From MED-G116 sp038107835 (GTDB lineage: Bacteria; Pseudomonadota; Alphaproteobacteria; Puniceispirillales; Puniceispirillaceae), in NCBI GenBank assembly GCA_038107835.1, contig JAYNHH010000001.1, positions 141,330 to 205,329 on the forward strand: a stretch of 64,000 nucleotides of DNA. The letters are read 5' to 3'. The position numbers and the translations under genes are program-made. The notes under the pieces were generated by a model, which did not search any database, was not told the origin of the DNA, and saw only the letters and a program-made list of their open reading frames with translations. Each line of letters starts with the position of its first letter. Position 1 is the first letter of the stretch. Below are positions 33,824-42,717 of this stretch, piece by piece.

Positions 33824-34687
33824 ATGAAGACCGGAGTAATCTGTGACGGCATCAGCCGCGACCTAGACCATGCGCTCACCGTAATGAGCGAGTTTGATCT
33901 TGAATATGCTGAACTGCAATTCGTCTGGGACAAGGAGGTTGGTGACCATTCGCCTTCAGAAATTACAAAAATCAAGGAATTATTGACCAGGCATAACAAG
34001 CCGGTGTCCTGTCTGTCGCGTCATATTTTTGCCGGCATGACAACGGCAAATCGCCCCGGTGATGAGCTGCACAGTAAGCATATGGAGGCGCTCAGGCGGG
34101 TGATCGGCATGGCGCATGAATTGGGGTCGCCGCTGGTTCGGATCATGACTTCGAAGAAGGAGCAGATTCTGTGGGGGCTTCATGGCGCCGAACATTGGAA
34201 TGTAGCCAAGGGAGCGTGGGACACCTTGCCGCCATTGATTGCCCCGGCAGTTGATCTTGCCCGGGCAGAAGGGGTCAGGCTGGTAGTTGAGACGGGCAAT
34301 GGCACGATGGTCAACTCAAACTATACCGCCCGTAAATTGATCGACGAGTTGGATGCAAAGGACACGTTGCAGGTTCTGTGGGATCCGGCAAACAACTGCT
34401 GGTGTCATGAAAATGCCTTTCCGGAAGGGTATGACGAGATCAGAGATGGCTATCTGGGCCATCTTCACATCAAGGACGTGAAAGTTGACACACCACGTGC
34501 CACTCTGGAGGTGCGGGAGATGGGCAAAGGACAGTTAGCAGATCAGTTTGCGCCGATGGCAGCGGCGCTACGCGCGGACAACTACGAGGGTGTTATCTCC
34601 TTTGAAAGTGTTTACCACCCTGGCAATAACAGCTTTGAGGATGGGTTTCGCAAATGTATAGATCTGTTCAAAACGCATTTTCACTGA
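33824..34687 (+). CDS. TIM-barrel sugar-phosphate isomerase/epimerase
   Basis: 287 residues of the xylose-isomerase-like (AP endonuclease 2) fold. Visible metal-site segments: RLVVETGNGTM (glutamate), VLWDPANNCW (aspartate), HLHIKDVKVD (histidine and aspartate) and a closing GVISFESVYHP (glutamate). GGAGAG precedes ATG 33824. Family members isomerise or epimerise ketoses, inosoles or hydroxypyruvate, or dehydrate dehydroshikimate. It follows the dehydrogenase by 19 bp and precedes the LacI gene by 14 bp, so the three are co-transcribed. Confidence 0.82.
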   Translation: MKTGVICDGISRDLDHALTVMSEFDLEYAELQFVWDKEVGDHSPSEITKIKELLTRHNKPVSCLSRHIFAGMTTANRPGDELHSKHMEALRRVIGMAHELGSPLVRIMTSKKEQILWGLHGAEHWNVAKGAWDTLPPLIAPAVDLARAEGVRLVVETGNGTMVNSNYTARKLIDELDAKDTLQVLWDPANNCWCHENAFPEGYDEIRDGYLGHLHIKDVKVDTPRATLEVREMGKGQLADQFAPMAAALRADNYEGVISFESVYHPGNNSFEDGFRKCIDLFKTHFH

Positions 34688-34701
34688 CAAGGTGAGGTGC
34701 C

Positions 34702-35736
34702 GTGGGTCCCAGATCACGTAGAAACCGTCTTGAGGATATCGCCCGCCATGCTGGTGTTGGCGTGGCGACGGTTGACCGTGTGCTGAACGAGCGTGGCGGT
34801 GTGAGTGAGAAAACCACCGCCAAGGTGCTTGCAAGCGCGCGATCACTGGGGACAAAGCGTGTTCTGCCAAGCAATCGAAAACGTCGGCTGTCGATTGAGG
34901 CTGTGTTGTTCCGGGATCATTCGGCCTTCTACTCCCGGCTGAATCAGGCGCTTAAGGAAGTCACCAAATTGGCTGACATTCCAGCAACAATATACCGAAC
35001 ACACATAGATGTTGGCGACCCTGAGCGCCTGATAACCCACCTGGAGTCGGTTGCTGAAAACCGGGATGGAGTGATCCTATTTGCCAGCGATCTGCCACAG
35101 ATTTCGGACGCTATCGATCGGCTTGCCGACCAAACGACCATCGTGACGATAAGCACAGATATCCCCGACAGTTCACGTCATTGCTATATCGGCATCGATA
35201 ATTTCAATGCCGGACAGTCCGTTGCAAAAATAAGCGAGGCCATCTGCCGTAAAGGTGGGCGAATTCTCGTCATCGAACCTGATCCATCAGCGAGGGCGCA
35301 GATGGAGCGATTCAGCGGGTTCCAGCAGTTTTTCGCCAATCGTGGTGAGGAGGGCAAACTGTGCCGGTTCCACCAGACAAAACCGCTGACCCTGGCCCTT
35401 GGCGAGGTCGTCACCTTCTTGCAGGCAGAGACGGATGTCCGTGTGCTCTACAGTCCGATCAATAACGAATTTCTTGAGATGCTCGTCGAGGCAGGCAGGC
35501 ATGAAACTGCGATTGGTTCGGTCGCCAAGATCGTGCATGATCTGAGCCCTCATTCAATCAAGAACCTGCAGACAGGCTTGATTGATATTGTACTGGACTC
35601 CAACCCGATGCAGCAGGTCTTTCAGGCCGTTGAGTTCATCTCCGAGCAGCATGGATATCTGGCAACGCTGGATAGTTCGGTGGTGGATTTCCAGCTCTAT
35701 ACATCAGATAACCTGCCACGCACGCAATTCATCTGA
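34702..35736 (+). CDS. LacI family transcriptional regulator
   Basis: 344 residues starting at GTG 34702. The helix-turn-helix and hinge helix are at RLEDIARHAGVGVATVDRVLNERGGVSEKT. From about residue 65 the periplasmic-binding-protein-like effector domain follows (SIEAVLFRDHSAFYSRLNQAL, GVILFASDLPQIS). It resembles the sugar-acid- or polyol-responsive LacI regulators in which the hinge lacks the usual alanine-rich motif. It lies inside the catabolic island and probably controls the downstream operon, perhaps through the dyad at 35776-35793. Confidence 0.92.
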   Translation: MGPRSRRNRLEDIARHAGVGVATVDRVLNERGGVSEKTTAKVLASARSLGTKRVLPSNRKRRLSIEAVLFRDHSAFYSRLNQALKEVTKLADIPATIYRTHIDVGDPERLITHLESVAENRDGVILFASDLPQISDAIDRLADQTTIVTISTDIPDSSRHCYIGIDNFNAGQSVAKISEAICRKGGRILVIEPDPSARAQMERFSGFQQFFANRGEEGKLCRFHQTKPLTLALGEVVTFLQAETDVRVLYSPINNEFLEMLVEAGRHETAIGSVAKIVHDLSPHSIKNLQTGLIDIVLDSNPMQQVFQAVEFISEQHGYLATLDSSVVDFQLYTSDNLPRTQFI

Positions 35737-35775
35737 CCCACGGATATGAAGATGAAGGACATGCGGGCAGGACTG

Positions 35776-35793
35776 AAATTCAATGATGAATTT
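35776..35793. promoter_or_regulatory. Inverted repeat, possible operator before the hydratase operon
   Basis: AAATTCA-ATGA-TGAATTT is an exact dyad with 7-bp arms in the 164-bp gap after the LacI gene. A second short pair, TTTGAC (35803-35808) and GTCAAA (35821-35826), follows. Both lie where the promoter of the downstream operon should be. Confidence 0.4.
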
Positions 35794-35900
35794 ACATCAT
35801 TTTTTGACCTATCCCCCTATGTCAAATTGCTGTTGGTTTAGGTGTGTATTTTGGGCAATCCAGTGTGGTGGTGCCAATGCCCATGGGGGATAAAAAGAAC

Positions 35901-36689
35901 ATGCGGACTGCTGTTTTGAACAAGCTGGCAGGTGACCTTGCCGCTGCCTGGCCAGATCCGGCACAGCCGGTGAAACTGGCTCGTAGTGCGTTTCCTCTCG
36001 ACAGAGATGAAGCCTATTATGTTCAGGACCGGATGCATCATCTTCTTGATCAGGGTCTTGCGGGCTGGAAAGTCGGCGCAACAAGCCAGAAAATGCGTGA
36101 GCTGGATGGTCATGATGACGTTATTCCTGGACGGATTTTTGCCACGCGCAGCTATCTCGGGCCAAAACACAACCTTTTGATTTCCGATTTTCCAAATGCG
36201 CGTGTTGAGACTGAATTCGCTTTTCGGCTGATTAAGGCGCCTGTCATGCGCCAGGCTCCATGGACTGCAGAAGAGCTTGTTCCGATGATGACGCTGCATC
36301 CCGCCATCGAAATTATTGGAAATCGCTATGCTGTCGAGGATGCAAGCAAGGCTGAAAATTCGTTGTTGACCATTGCCGATAATGGCGGGGGAATGGCATT
36401 TGTCTTTGGAAATGCGGTCGAGGACTGGCAGGGTACTGACTTTCAGCATCACCCTATCTCGCTATCTGTTGGCGGCGGCAACGCAGCGGAAAATTTCCTT
36501 GGTGAGATGCGCTGCGTCCCGGCTGAGGCGGTGGCGGATCTGGTCAATCATCTTGCGGCACGCGGGCAGGAACTGGCAGCTGGTGATTTCGTGTCAACAG
36601 GCGCGGCAACGGTTCCCCAGCCATTTGTGGCTGGTGACAGTGTAAAGGCTGATTTCGGGTCGCTCGGTGTCATTGAGCTGCAGTTTTAG
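35901..36689 (+). CDS. 2-oxo-pent-4-enoate hydratase-like protein (FAH fold)
   Basis: 262 residues from ATG 35901; earlier in-frame starts at 35844 (GTG) and 35883 exist. The pattern AGWKVGATSQKMREL, ARVETEFAFRLIK (ExE metal pair), HPAIEIIGNRY, NGGGMAFVFGNAV and DFVSTGAATVPQPFVAGD matches the MhpD/TesE hydratases of meta-cleavage pathways, which add water to 2-hydroxy-2,4-dienoates. It opens a run of closely packed catabolic genes. In this setting it may handle an open-chain product of ring cleavage; the true substrate is unknown. Confidence 0.82.
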   Translation: MRTAVLNKLAGDLAAAWPDPAQPVKLARSAFPLDRDEAYYVQDRMHHLLDQGLAGWKVGATSQKMRELDGHDDVIPGRIFATRSYLGPKHNLLISDFPNARVETEFAFRLIKAPVMRQAPWTAEELVPMMTLHPAIEIIGNRYAVEDASKAENSLLTIADNGGGMAFVFGNAVEDWQGTDFQHHPISLSVGGGNAAENFLGEMRCVPAEAVADLVNHLAARGQELAAGDFVSTGAATVPQPFVAGDSVKADFGSLGVIELQF

Positions 36690-36723
36690 ACAATGATACT
36701 GGCTGGCAAGGGGTACAAAATCG

Positions 36724-37215
36724 ATGATTGACGTGCTGGTAATTTTTGGTCCCAATCTGAATATGCTTGGGACGCGTGAGCCGCAAATATATGGCAGCCA
36801 TACAATGGCCGATATCATGTCTTCACTGGAAGTGGAGGCCAGCAGGCTAGGTCTCGAAATCGCCATGATGCAGTCGAATGATGAGGGCGAGCTGGTGACC
36901 ACCATTCAAGAGGCGCGAGGCACAGCAAGGGCGATCCTGTTCAATCTTGCTGCCTACACGCATACATCGGTTGCTCTGCGCGATGCTGTTGCGATGTTTG
37001 AGGGACCCCGCGTTGAGGTGCATTTATCTAACAACTATCAGCGTGAGTCCTTTCGCCAGATCAGCCTGACGGCTCCTGTCAGCAGCGGCGCCATCGTTGG
37101 CTTTGGTGCGGATTCCTTCCTGCTTGGCCTTGATGCAGTCAATCGCCTCCTTGGCAGGAATGGTGATCGTGATCACAAATTGGCGGGGCGCGACGGAGGA
37201 TGGAAAAATGACTGA
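36724..37215 (+). CDS. aroQ: 3-dehydroquinate dehydratase, type II
   Basis: 163 residues, normal for the dodecameric type II enzyme. Active-site features are present: FGPNLNMLGTREPQIYG (Asn, Arg and Tyr), AYTHTSVALRDAV, VEVHLSNNYQRESFR (His and Arg) and GFGADSFLLGLDA. It converts 3-dehydroquinate to 3-dehydroshikimate. Placement inside a catabolic operon, with a QuiC-type dehydratase at 50.8 kb, suggests a degradative (QuiB-like) role in quinate or shikimate use rather than aromatic amino-acid synthesis. The asparagine-proline or asparagine-alanine of the usual motif is NLAA here. The stop overlaps the next gene by 8 bp. Confidence 0.9.
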   Translation: MIDVLVIFGPNLNMLGTREPQIYGSHTMADIMSSLEVEASRLGLEIAMMQSNDEGELVTTIQEARGTARAILFNLAAYTHTSVALRDAVAMFEGPRVEVHLSNNYQRESFRQISLTAPVSSGAIVGFGADSFLLGLDAVNRLLGRNGDRDHKLAGRDGGWKND

Positions 37216-38152
37216 GCCATTCAAAAAAGTGATGGTGATGGGCGCTGGTGGAATGGGCGCTTTGTTTGGCGCCATCCTTGCAGAGGGTGGGTTCGATGTG
37301 GTGCTGGTCGACAATGACCGCGAGCATGTTGATGCCATTCGAAAAGACGGTCTGCATGTTTCCGGCCTCGGTGGTGAGCGCTATCACCGGGTCAGTGCCG
37401 AGTATGAAGCCAGCGCAGTGACTGAGGCGGATCTGGTTCTGTTTCAGTGCAAGGGTACGGCGAGTGCTGATGCCGCGCAGGCGATGGCCCATCTCGCTGG
37501 CACCGGCACGATCTTCATCAGTTTTCAGAACGGTCTTGGTAATGAAGACATCCTTGCCGCGCATTTCGGTGCGGAGAATGTATTTGGCGGTTTGACATCG
37601 ATGGCTGGTGCACGATTGGGGCCGGGACATATTCAAGATTTTGACAGAGTGCCATCCTATATCGGCGAATGGAGTGGCGGCCTGTCAGATCGTGCTGGCA
37701 GGATTGCGGCCGCCTTCACTGCTGCCGGCCTCGAGACCAACGCCAGCGCCGACATCAGGACCGAAATCTGGAAGAAGCTGCTTGGCAACATGACGATGAG
37801 CGCCGTTTCCGGTATCACCAATCTGACCAGCACGGAAATTCTGCAGATTGACGCCTTGCGCCGGGTATGTTTCACGGCGCTGGATGAGGCGATTTCAATC
37901 GCCCACTCGCAAGGAGTGATGCTGGAAAAAAGCGCAGTTGTCCGGGGGCTGGAGATGATGACCACTCCGGGAGGCACCGGTGACAACAAGTCCTCGCTGT
38001 GCCTTGACATTCTGGCTAAGCGCCAGAGCGAGGTTGAATTTATCTATGGAAAACCACTTGAACTTGCTGAAGAGGCGGGGCTGGTGGTGCCGACGCTTCG
38101 CAGCTTGTATGGCTTGGTGAAGGGCATCGAAACACATTACGTAAAGGATTGA
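37208..38152 (+). CDS. Ketopantoate reductase (ApbA/PanE) family protein
   Basis: 314 residues. NADP-binding motif VMVMGAGGMGALFGAILAE is at the N terminus. The catalytic lysine is in EIWKKLLGNMTMS, and the C-terminal helical domain contains LDILAKRQSEVEFIYGKPLELAEEAGLVVPTL with the conserved glutamate. True PanE makes pantoate, but many paralogues in catabolic operons reduce other 2-oxo acids. Its position between aroQ and an SDR gene argues for such a role. ATG 37208 overlaps aroQ by 8 bp, so it is translationally coupled. Confidence 0.85.
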   Translation: MTEPFKKVMVMGAGGMGALFGAILAEGGFDVVLVDNDREHVDAIRKDGLHVSGLGGERYHRVSAEYEASAVTEADLVLFQCKGTASADAAQAMAHLAGTGTIFISFQNGLGNEDILAAHFGAENVFGGLTSMAGARLGPGHIQDFDRVPSYIGEWSGGLSDRAGRIAAAFTAAGLETNASADIRTEIWKKLLGNMTMSAVSGITNLTSTEILQIDALRRVCFTALDEAISIAHSQGVMLEKSAVVRGLEMMTTPGGTGDNKSSLCLDILAKRQSEVEFIYGKPLELAEEAGLVVPTLRSLYGLVKGIETHYVKD

Positions 38153-38156
38153 CGCC

Positions 38157-38945
38157 ATGACAAAACGATTTGATGGGAAAACAGCCTTTGTTTCTGGTGG
38201 CTCGCGTGGAATTGGTCTTGCCATCGCCACCCGCCTTGCCACTGAAGGGGCTGATGTGATGATATCCGGATCGCAGCAGAAAAACCTAGACGCTGCGGTC
38301 GCCGCCATTACCGAAAAGTCCTCAGGCAAGGTGCTGGCGCACGCCTCTGATCTCAGACAGATGGCAGGATGCGAGGCAGCCTTTACTGCGCATGATGCGG
38401 CTTTTGGGCGGTGCGACATTCTGGTGCATAGTGCCGGCGCAACAAAAGGCGGGGTGTTTCCCGATCAGCCTGATGACGATTTTCAGGATGGCTTTGCCCT
38501 GAAATTTCATGCGGCTGTGCGGCTCTCCCGCCTGTTCTGGCCATCTCTTTTGGCATCCCATGGCAATGTTGTGATGATCGTCGGCGGCGCTGCGCGGACA
38601 CCTGATCACAAATTTATGGTTGGTGGTGCTGTCAATGCAGCCCTGGCGAACTACTCGAAGGCGCTCGCAGGCCAGGGTTTGATTGATGATGTGAATGTGA
38701 ACTGGGTCAGCCCAGGACAGACGGAAACCGAACGGCTGCAAGGGTTGCTCGAAACACGCGCACGCGACGAGAACAAAACCATTGATGAAGTGCGCGCCGA
38801 ACGTATGAGCCATGAGGGTATCAGGCGTCTTGGCAGACCCGAGGATACCGCGGCGCTGGTGTCGTTCCTGTGTGGTGACGAAGCACGCCACATCCATGGC
38901 ACCGGGATCAGCGTTGATGGTGGTGCTACAAAAGGGTGCTTTTGA
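38157..38945 (+). CDS. SDR-family protein lacking the usual YxxxK catalytic pair
   Basis: 262 residues with a normal cofactor motif VSGGSRGIGLAIATRLA and NAG-like HSAGA. The segment that should hold Tyr-x-x-x-Lys reads MVGGAVNAALANYSKALA: by alignment to the usual KAALxxLTKxLA pattern, Lys is replaced by Asn and Tyr by Gly. It may be a lyase, a hydrolase, a non-redox SDR or a reductase with different chemistry. The C-terminal part, GTGISVDGGATKG, is typical of SDRs. It is tightly coupled to the acyl-CoA dehydrogenase gene (TGATG overlap). Confidence 0.8.
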   Translation: MTKRFDGKTAFVSGGSRGIGLAIATRLATEGADVMISGSQQKNLDAAVAAITEKSSGKVLAHASDLRQMAGCEAAFTAHDAAFGRCDILVHSAGATKGGVFPDQPDDDFQDGFALKFHAAVRLSRLFWPSLLASHGNVVMIVGGAARTPDHKFMVGGAVNAALANYSKALAGQGLIDDVNVNWVSPGQTETERLQGLLETRARDENKTIDEVRAERMSHEGIRRLGRPEDTAALVSFLCGDEARHIHGTGISVDGGATKGCF

Positions 38946-40117
38946 TGGATTTTTCACTCACCGAGGAACAGCGTCTGCTTGTTGGGACAATCCGGGAATT
39001 TGTCCACCGCGAGCTCAAACCGCTCGAGGAGGATGTTGAGGCAGGTGGGTACCTGGCAGATGATGTGGCAAGGGAAATTCGGCAAAAATCACAGGAATTG
39101 GGGCTTTATGCTGTCAATATTCCCCATGAATTTGGTGGTGGCGGCCTCTCAGTTCTTGAATGGATGATGGCTGAGGAACAGTTTGGCCGCACATCTGACA
39201 TTCTGATCAGACGCGCTTTTGGCAATGTCTATGAAATCCTGCTGGAGGCCAGCGAAAAACAGAAGCAGACCTATCTGTTACCAGCGGTGACGGGCGAGAG
39301 GACGTTCTCGGTTGCTTTCACCGAGCCCGAGGCAGGGTCTGACGCGGCGGCGATAAAGACAAAGGCAGAACGGTCCGGTGAGGGCTGGGTCCTGAACGGA
39401 TCGAAGCATTTTATTTCCGACGGGCTGTTTTCCGATTTTTTTGTTGTGACCGCCGTTACCGATCCGACGGCTGGCGTTCACGGTATCTCTACCTTCATCG
39501 TAGAAAAGGGAATGACGGGTTTCACCATTGGGCGTGATCAGCCAATGATGGGGCTGCGCGGCACCTCGCATGTTGAAATGCAATTTGAGAATGTTGGTCT
39601 TTCCAGCGATAATCTGCTTGGCTCCGAGGGGCAGGGGTTGAAACTCGCCTTCGCGACACTTGGCCGTGTCCGCCTCGCGCAGGTGGTGGCACGATCCATT
39701 GGCAAAGCCACGCTGGTGATGGATCAATGCCTGGATTATGCGCGTGAGAGGCGGCAATTTGGTGCGCCAATCGGTGATTTCCAGATGATTCAACAGATGC
39801 TGGCGGACTCGGCCATGGAGATCAATGGAACGCGTCTTGCGCTCTGGCACACGGCGAGCCGGATTGATGCGGGCGAGGAGGTGCGAGGCAGCATTTCCAT
39901 GCTGAAGGTGCAGGCAGCCGAGATGCTGGGCCATGTTGTTGACCGCGCCGTGCAAATCTTTGGCGGGGCCGGCTATTGCCGCGATTTGCCGATCGAGCGC
40001 TATTATCGGGATGCCCGCATCTATCGGATCTATGATGGCACCTCGGAAATCCATCGGGCCGTGTTGGCGAAACAGATGATGCGCGGTGACACCTCTGTCT
40101 ACGATATCTATGGGTGA
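38945..40117 (+). CDS. Acyl-CoA dehydrogenase
   Basis: 390 residues, full length for the family. FAD-contact motifs AFTEPEAGSDAAAIKTKAER and NGSKHFISDGLFSDFFVV, the middle beta domain, and the helical C-terminal domain with QIFGGAGYCRDLPIERYYRDARI are all present. In RIYDGTSEIHR the residue before GTS is Asp364, where medium-chain enzymes have the catalytic Glu376. Such changes occur in some subfamilies and suggest an unusual substrate. Probably introduces a double bond into a CoA ester made by the neighbouring CoA-transferase. Its stop overlaps the GTG of the next gene. Confidence 0.9.
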   Translation: MDFSLTEEQRLLVGTIREFVHRELKPLEEDVEAGGYLADDVAREIRQKSQELGLYAVNIPHEFGGGGLSVLEWMMAEEQFGRTSDILIRRAFGNVYEILLEASEKQKQTYLLPAVTGERTFSVAFTEPEAGSDAAAIKTKAERSGEGWVLNGSKHFISDGLFSDFFVVTAVTDPTAGVHGISTFIVEKGMTGFTIGRDQPMMGLRGTSHVEMQFENVGLSSDNLLGSEGQGLKLAFATLGRVRLAQVVARSIGKATLVMDQCLDYARERRQFGAPIGDFQMIQQMLADSAMEINGTRLALWHTASRIDAGEEVRGSISMLKVQAAEMLGHVVDRAVQIFGGAGYCRDLPIERYYRDARIYRIYDGTSEIHRAVLAKQMMRGDTSVYDIYG

Positions 40118-41667
40118 GTGAAATGGGAAAAACGCAATTCCTGTCTGCTGATGATGCAGTGGCACTCATTGGGGATGAGTCTGTTGTCGGCCTTGTAGGC
40201 GGCGGCGGAGGTCTGGTGGAGGCGAGTCTGCTACATGAAGCGGTCGAACGGCGCTTTCTGAAAACCGGCCACCCACGGAATCTGACCTGCATTCATGCGC
40301 TGGGTATAGGTGATCGGCAGGAACGGGGCATGAACCGGTTTGCCCACAAGGGTATGACCAGCAGGGTGATTGGCGGTCATTGGGTCTGGTCGCCACGCAT
40401 GCAACAGATGGCCCGTGACAACGACATTGAAGCCTATGTTTTACCTGGCGGTGTGATCATGCAATTGATGCGTGAGGTTGCTGCTGGTCGGCCCGGATTG
40501 ATCACGCATGTTGGTCTTGGCACCTTTGTCGATCCGCGGTTTGAGGGAGGCCGGATGAATGAAGGTGCGAAGGCCAACCTGACCGAGGTAATCACGATTG
40601 ATGACAAGGATTACCTGCGATATCTGCCCATACCTGTTTCGGTGGCCCTGCTGCGTGGCAGCTATGCTGATGAGGATGGCAATATTTCGCTTGAGGAGGA
40701 ACCGGCAAATCTCGACATCTATGCGATGGCAGCGGCAGCGCATAACAGCGGTGGCAAAGTGATTTTTCAGGTCAAGGGCCGGGTTCCGAGCAATAGCATG
40801 AAAGCGCGGGAGGTTAGGATCCCTGCTGCACTGGTTGACGCGGTAGTGATTGATGAACGCCAGCAACAGGGCTATGAGCTTGTCTATGATGCCGCAGTTT
40901 CAGGCGAGCAGTTCAGGCACGATCTTGATGCGCAGGCGGTGCAGTTTTCGCCCCGACTGGTCATTGCCAAACGCGCCCGGCAGGAATTGATCGATGATGC
41001 CGTGATCAATTTTGGCTTCGGCATTCCCGATCAGGTGGCAAAATTGATTGCCAGAGATGGCATGTCCGATCGCTATTACCAGACGATCGAACATGGCACC
41101 TATGGGGGCCGTCTGATGGATGGTGATCTGTTTGGGTATGCGATGAACCCGAGCTGCATGATTGATGGCCCGTCACAATTCGATTTCTATTCGGGTGGTG
41201 GGCTGGATATCGCTTTTCTTGGGTTTGGTGAGATTGACGCTGCTGGCAATGTCAATGTCTCGAAGCTGGCAGGTAATACGGTGGGGCCAGGTGGCTTTAT
41301 CGACATTGCCCAGAACGCCCATACGGTGATTTTTTGCGGCACTTTCGACACCGGCGGAACGCAGCTGGAAATCGGTCAGGGGCGTCTAGAGATTGTGACA
41401 CATGGCCGGATCGCCAAGCTGGTGAGGCAGGTCGATCAAATTACCTTCTCCGGTGTCCAGGCACGTGCCCAGGGTCAGCGGGTAATCTATGTGACCGAGC
41501 GCGCCGTTTTTGAACTGACCAGAGAGGGGGTAAGCCTGATTGAAATTGCTCCTGGTGTCGATCTGGAGAGCGATATTCTCGACCGGATGGGGTTTACGCC
41601 CCATATTGGTAGGGTGCCGCGTGTAATGGATGAAATGTTGTTTACGGATGTCGAGGGAGAGACCTGA
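40114..41667 (+). CDS. Acyl-CoA:carboxylate CoA-transferase (fused alpha and beta domains)
   Basis: 517 residues joining the two halves of a family I CoA-transferase in one chain, as in propionate CoA-transferase or YdiF. The alpha domain (residues 1 to about 260) has VVGLVGGGGGLVEASLL and the beta domain INFGFGIPDQVAKL. The catalytic glutamate is Glu326 in TIEHGTYGG, which forms the glutamyl-CoA ester. It starts with GTG 40114 overlapping the previous stop (ATG 40123 is an alternative). In this operon it would activate the carboxylate that the dehydrogenase then oxidises. Confidence 0.9.
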   Translation: MSEMGKTQFLSADDAVALIGDESVVGLVGGGGGLVEASLLHEAVERRFLKTGHPRNLTCIHALGIGDRQERGMNRFAHKGMTSRVIGGHWVWSPRMQQMARDNDIEAYVLPGGVIMQLMREVAAGRPGLITHVGLGTFVDPRFEGGRMNEGAKANLTEVITIDDKDYLRYLPIPVSVALLRGSYADEDGNISLEEEPANLDIYAMAAAAHNSGGKVIFQVKGRVPSNSMKAREVRIPAALVDAVVIDERQQQGYELVYDAAVSGEQFRHDLDAQAVQFSPRLVIAKRARQELIDDAVINFGFGIPDQVAKLIARDGMSDRYYQTIEHGTYGGRLMDGDLFGYAMNPSCMIDGPSQFDFYSGGGLDIAFLGFGEIDAAGNVNVSKLAGNTVGPGGFIDIAQNAHTVIFCGTFDTGGTQLEIGQGRLEIVTHGRIAKLVRQVDQITFSGVQARAQGQRVIYVTERAVFELTREGVSLIEIAPGVDLESDILDRMGFTPHIGRVPRVMDEMLFTDVEGET

Positions 41668-42707
41668 TGGACAAGGTCAGGGTTGGTTTGATAGGCGCTG
41701 GCTCGATCGGTGTCCGGCATATGAAGGCGATGGAGGAGGTGCCGGAGATCACCCTTGTCGCGATAGCGGACCCCTCTCCAGCGGCAGTCAGGATTGGAGC
41801 GGCGCAGAATATTCCCATATATCCCGATGCCGGCGCGATGTTGGCGCAGGGCGGTCTTGATGCGGTAATCATCGCGACGCCAACAGAGCGTCATCATCAG
41901 GACATGATGATGGCGCTTGAAGCGCGGCAGACCGTTCTGGTCGAAAAACCAATCACTGCCACCCTTGCAGAAGCTGATGAAGTGACCCGTTTTGCCGAGC
42001 AACAGGGCTGTCACGTTCTGGTTGGGCATCAAAGGCGCTATTACCCCTGTGCGGCAGAGGCGCGTGAAATCATTGCACAGGGGCGCATCGGCAAATTGAT
42101 GGGGGTAACAGGCCAATGGACAACCCGAAAGGACGATGATTATTACAGCGCTGCGTGGCGGCGCGATGTGAAGGCTGGTCCGATTCTGACAAATCTGATC
42201 CATGAAATCGATTTGTTGCGTTTTATCTGCGGGGACATTGCCACTGTTTCAGCTGAGGTGACGCATCATGATCAGGAATTTGACAAGGAAGATGCGGTTG
42301 CGATCAGTATGAAATTTGTCAATTCTGCCGTTGGCACCTTCTTGCTGTCGGACCGGACACCGACTCCCTGGACTTGGGAAATGGCTCTTGGCGAAAGCGT
42401 GCGCTTTCCAAAGACAGGCCAGAACGCGATCCGGTTTCTTGGAACCGAGGGGGCTCTCGATTTTCCAAATCTGACACTTTGGTCACATGCCGACAGTGAC
42501 GGCGACTGGCATGACGAAATTACGGCTGAACAAATCAAGACGCCCTTTGTCGATGCCTATATTGCTCAATGCAGGCATCTGTGCGCCATCGTCCGCGGCA
42601 CCGAGACACCAATCATTGACGCAAGAAATGGCAGCAAATCACTTGCAGCGACCCTGGCGGCAGCCAGTTCAGCCGCCAGCGGCAGACGTGTAATTCTGGA
42701 ACAATAG
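41667..42707 (+). CDS. Gfo/Idh/MocA family oxidoreductase
   Basis: 346 residues. N-terminal Rossmann domain with RVGLIGAGSIGVRHMKAMEE, the conserved EKP motif in VLVEKPITATLAEADEV, and the C-terminal substrate domain with NLIHEIDLLRFICGD, where the histidine is catalytic in relatives. These NAD(P) enzymes oxidise sugars, inositol, quinate-like cyclitols or their derivatives. A role as a quinate/shikimate-type dehydrogenase feeding AroQ is conceivable but unproven. The start shares one base with the previous stop. Confidence 0.88.
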   Translation: MDKVRVGLIGAGSIGVRHMKAMEEVPEITLVAIADPSPAAVRIGAAQNIPIYPDAGAMLAQGGLDAVIIATPTERHHQDMMMALEARQTVLVEKPITATLAEADEVTRFAEQQGCHVLVGHQRRYYPCAAEAREIIAQGRIGKLMGVTGQWTTRKDDDYYSAAWRRDVKAGPILTNLIHEIDLLRFICGDIATVSAEVTHHDQEFDKEDAVAISMKFVNSAVGTFLLSDRTPTPWTWEMALGESVRFPKTGQNAIRFLGTEGALDFPNLTLWSHADSDGDWHDEITAEQIKTPFVDAYIAQCRHLCAIVRGTETPIIDARNGSKSLAATLAAASSAASGRRVILEQ

Positions 42708-42717
42708 CGAGGTGGGG

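Noticed and set aside
39278..40165. A 295-codon minus-strand frame opposite the acyl-CoA dehydrogenase
   Set aside because: Antisense shadow with no motifs; the plus-strand gene explains the sequence.
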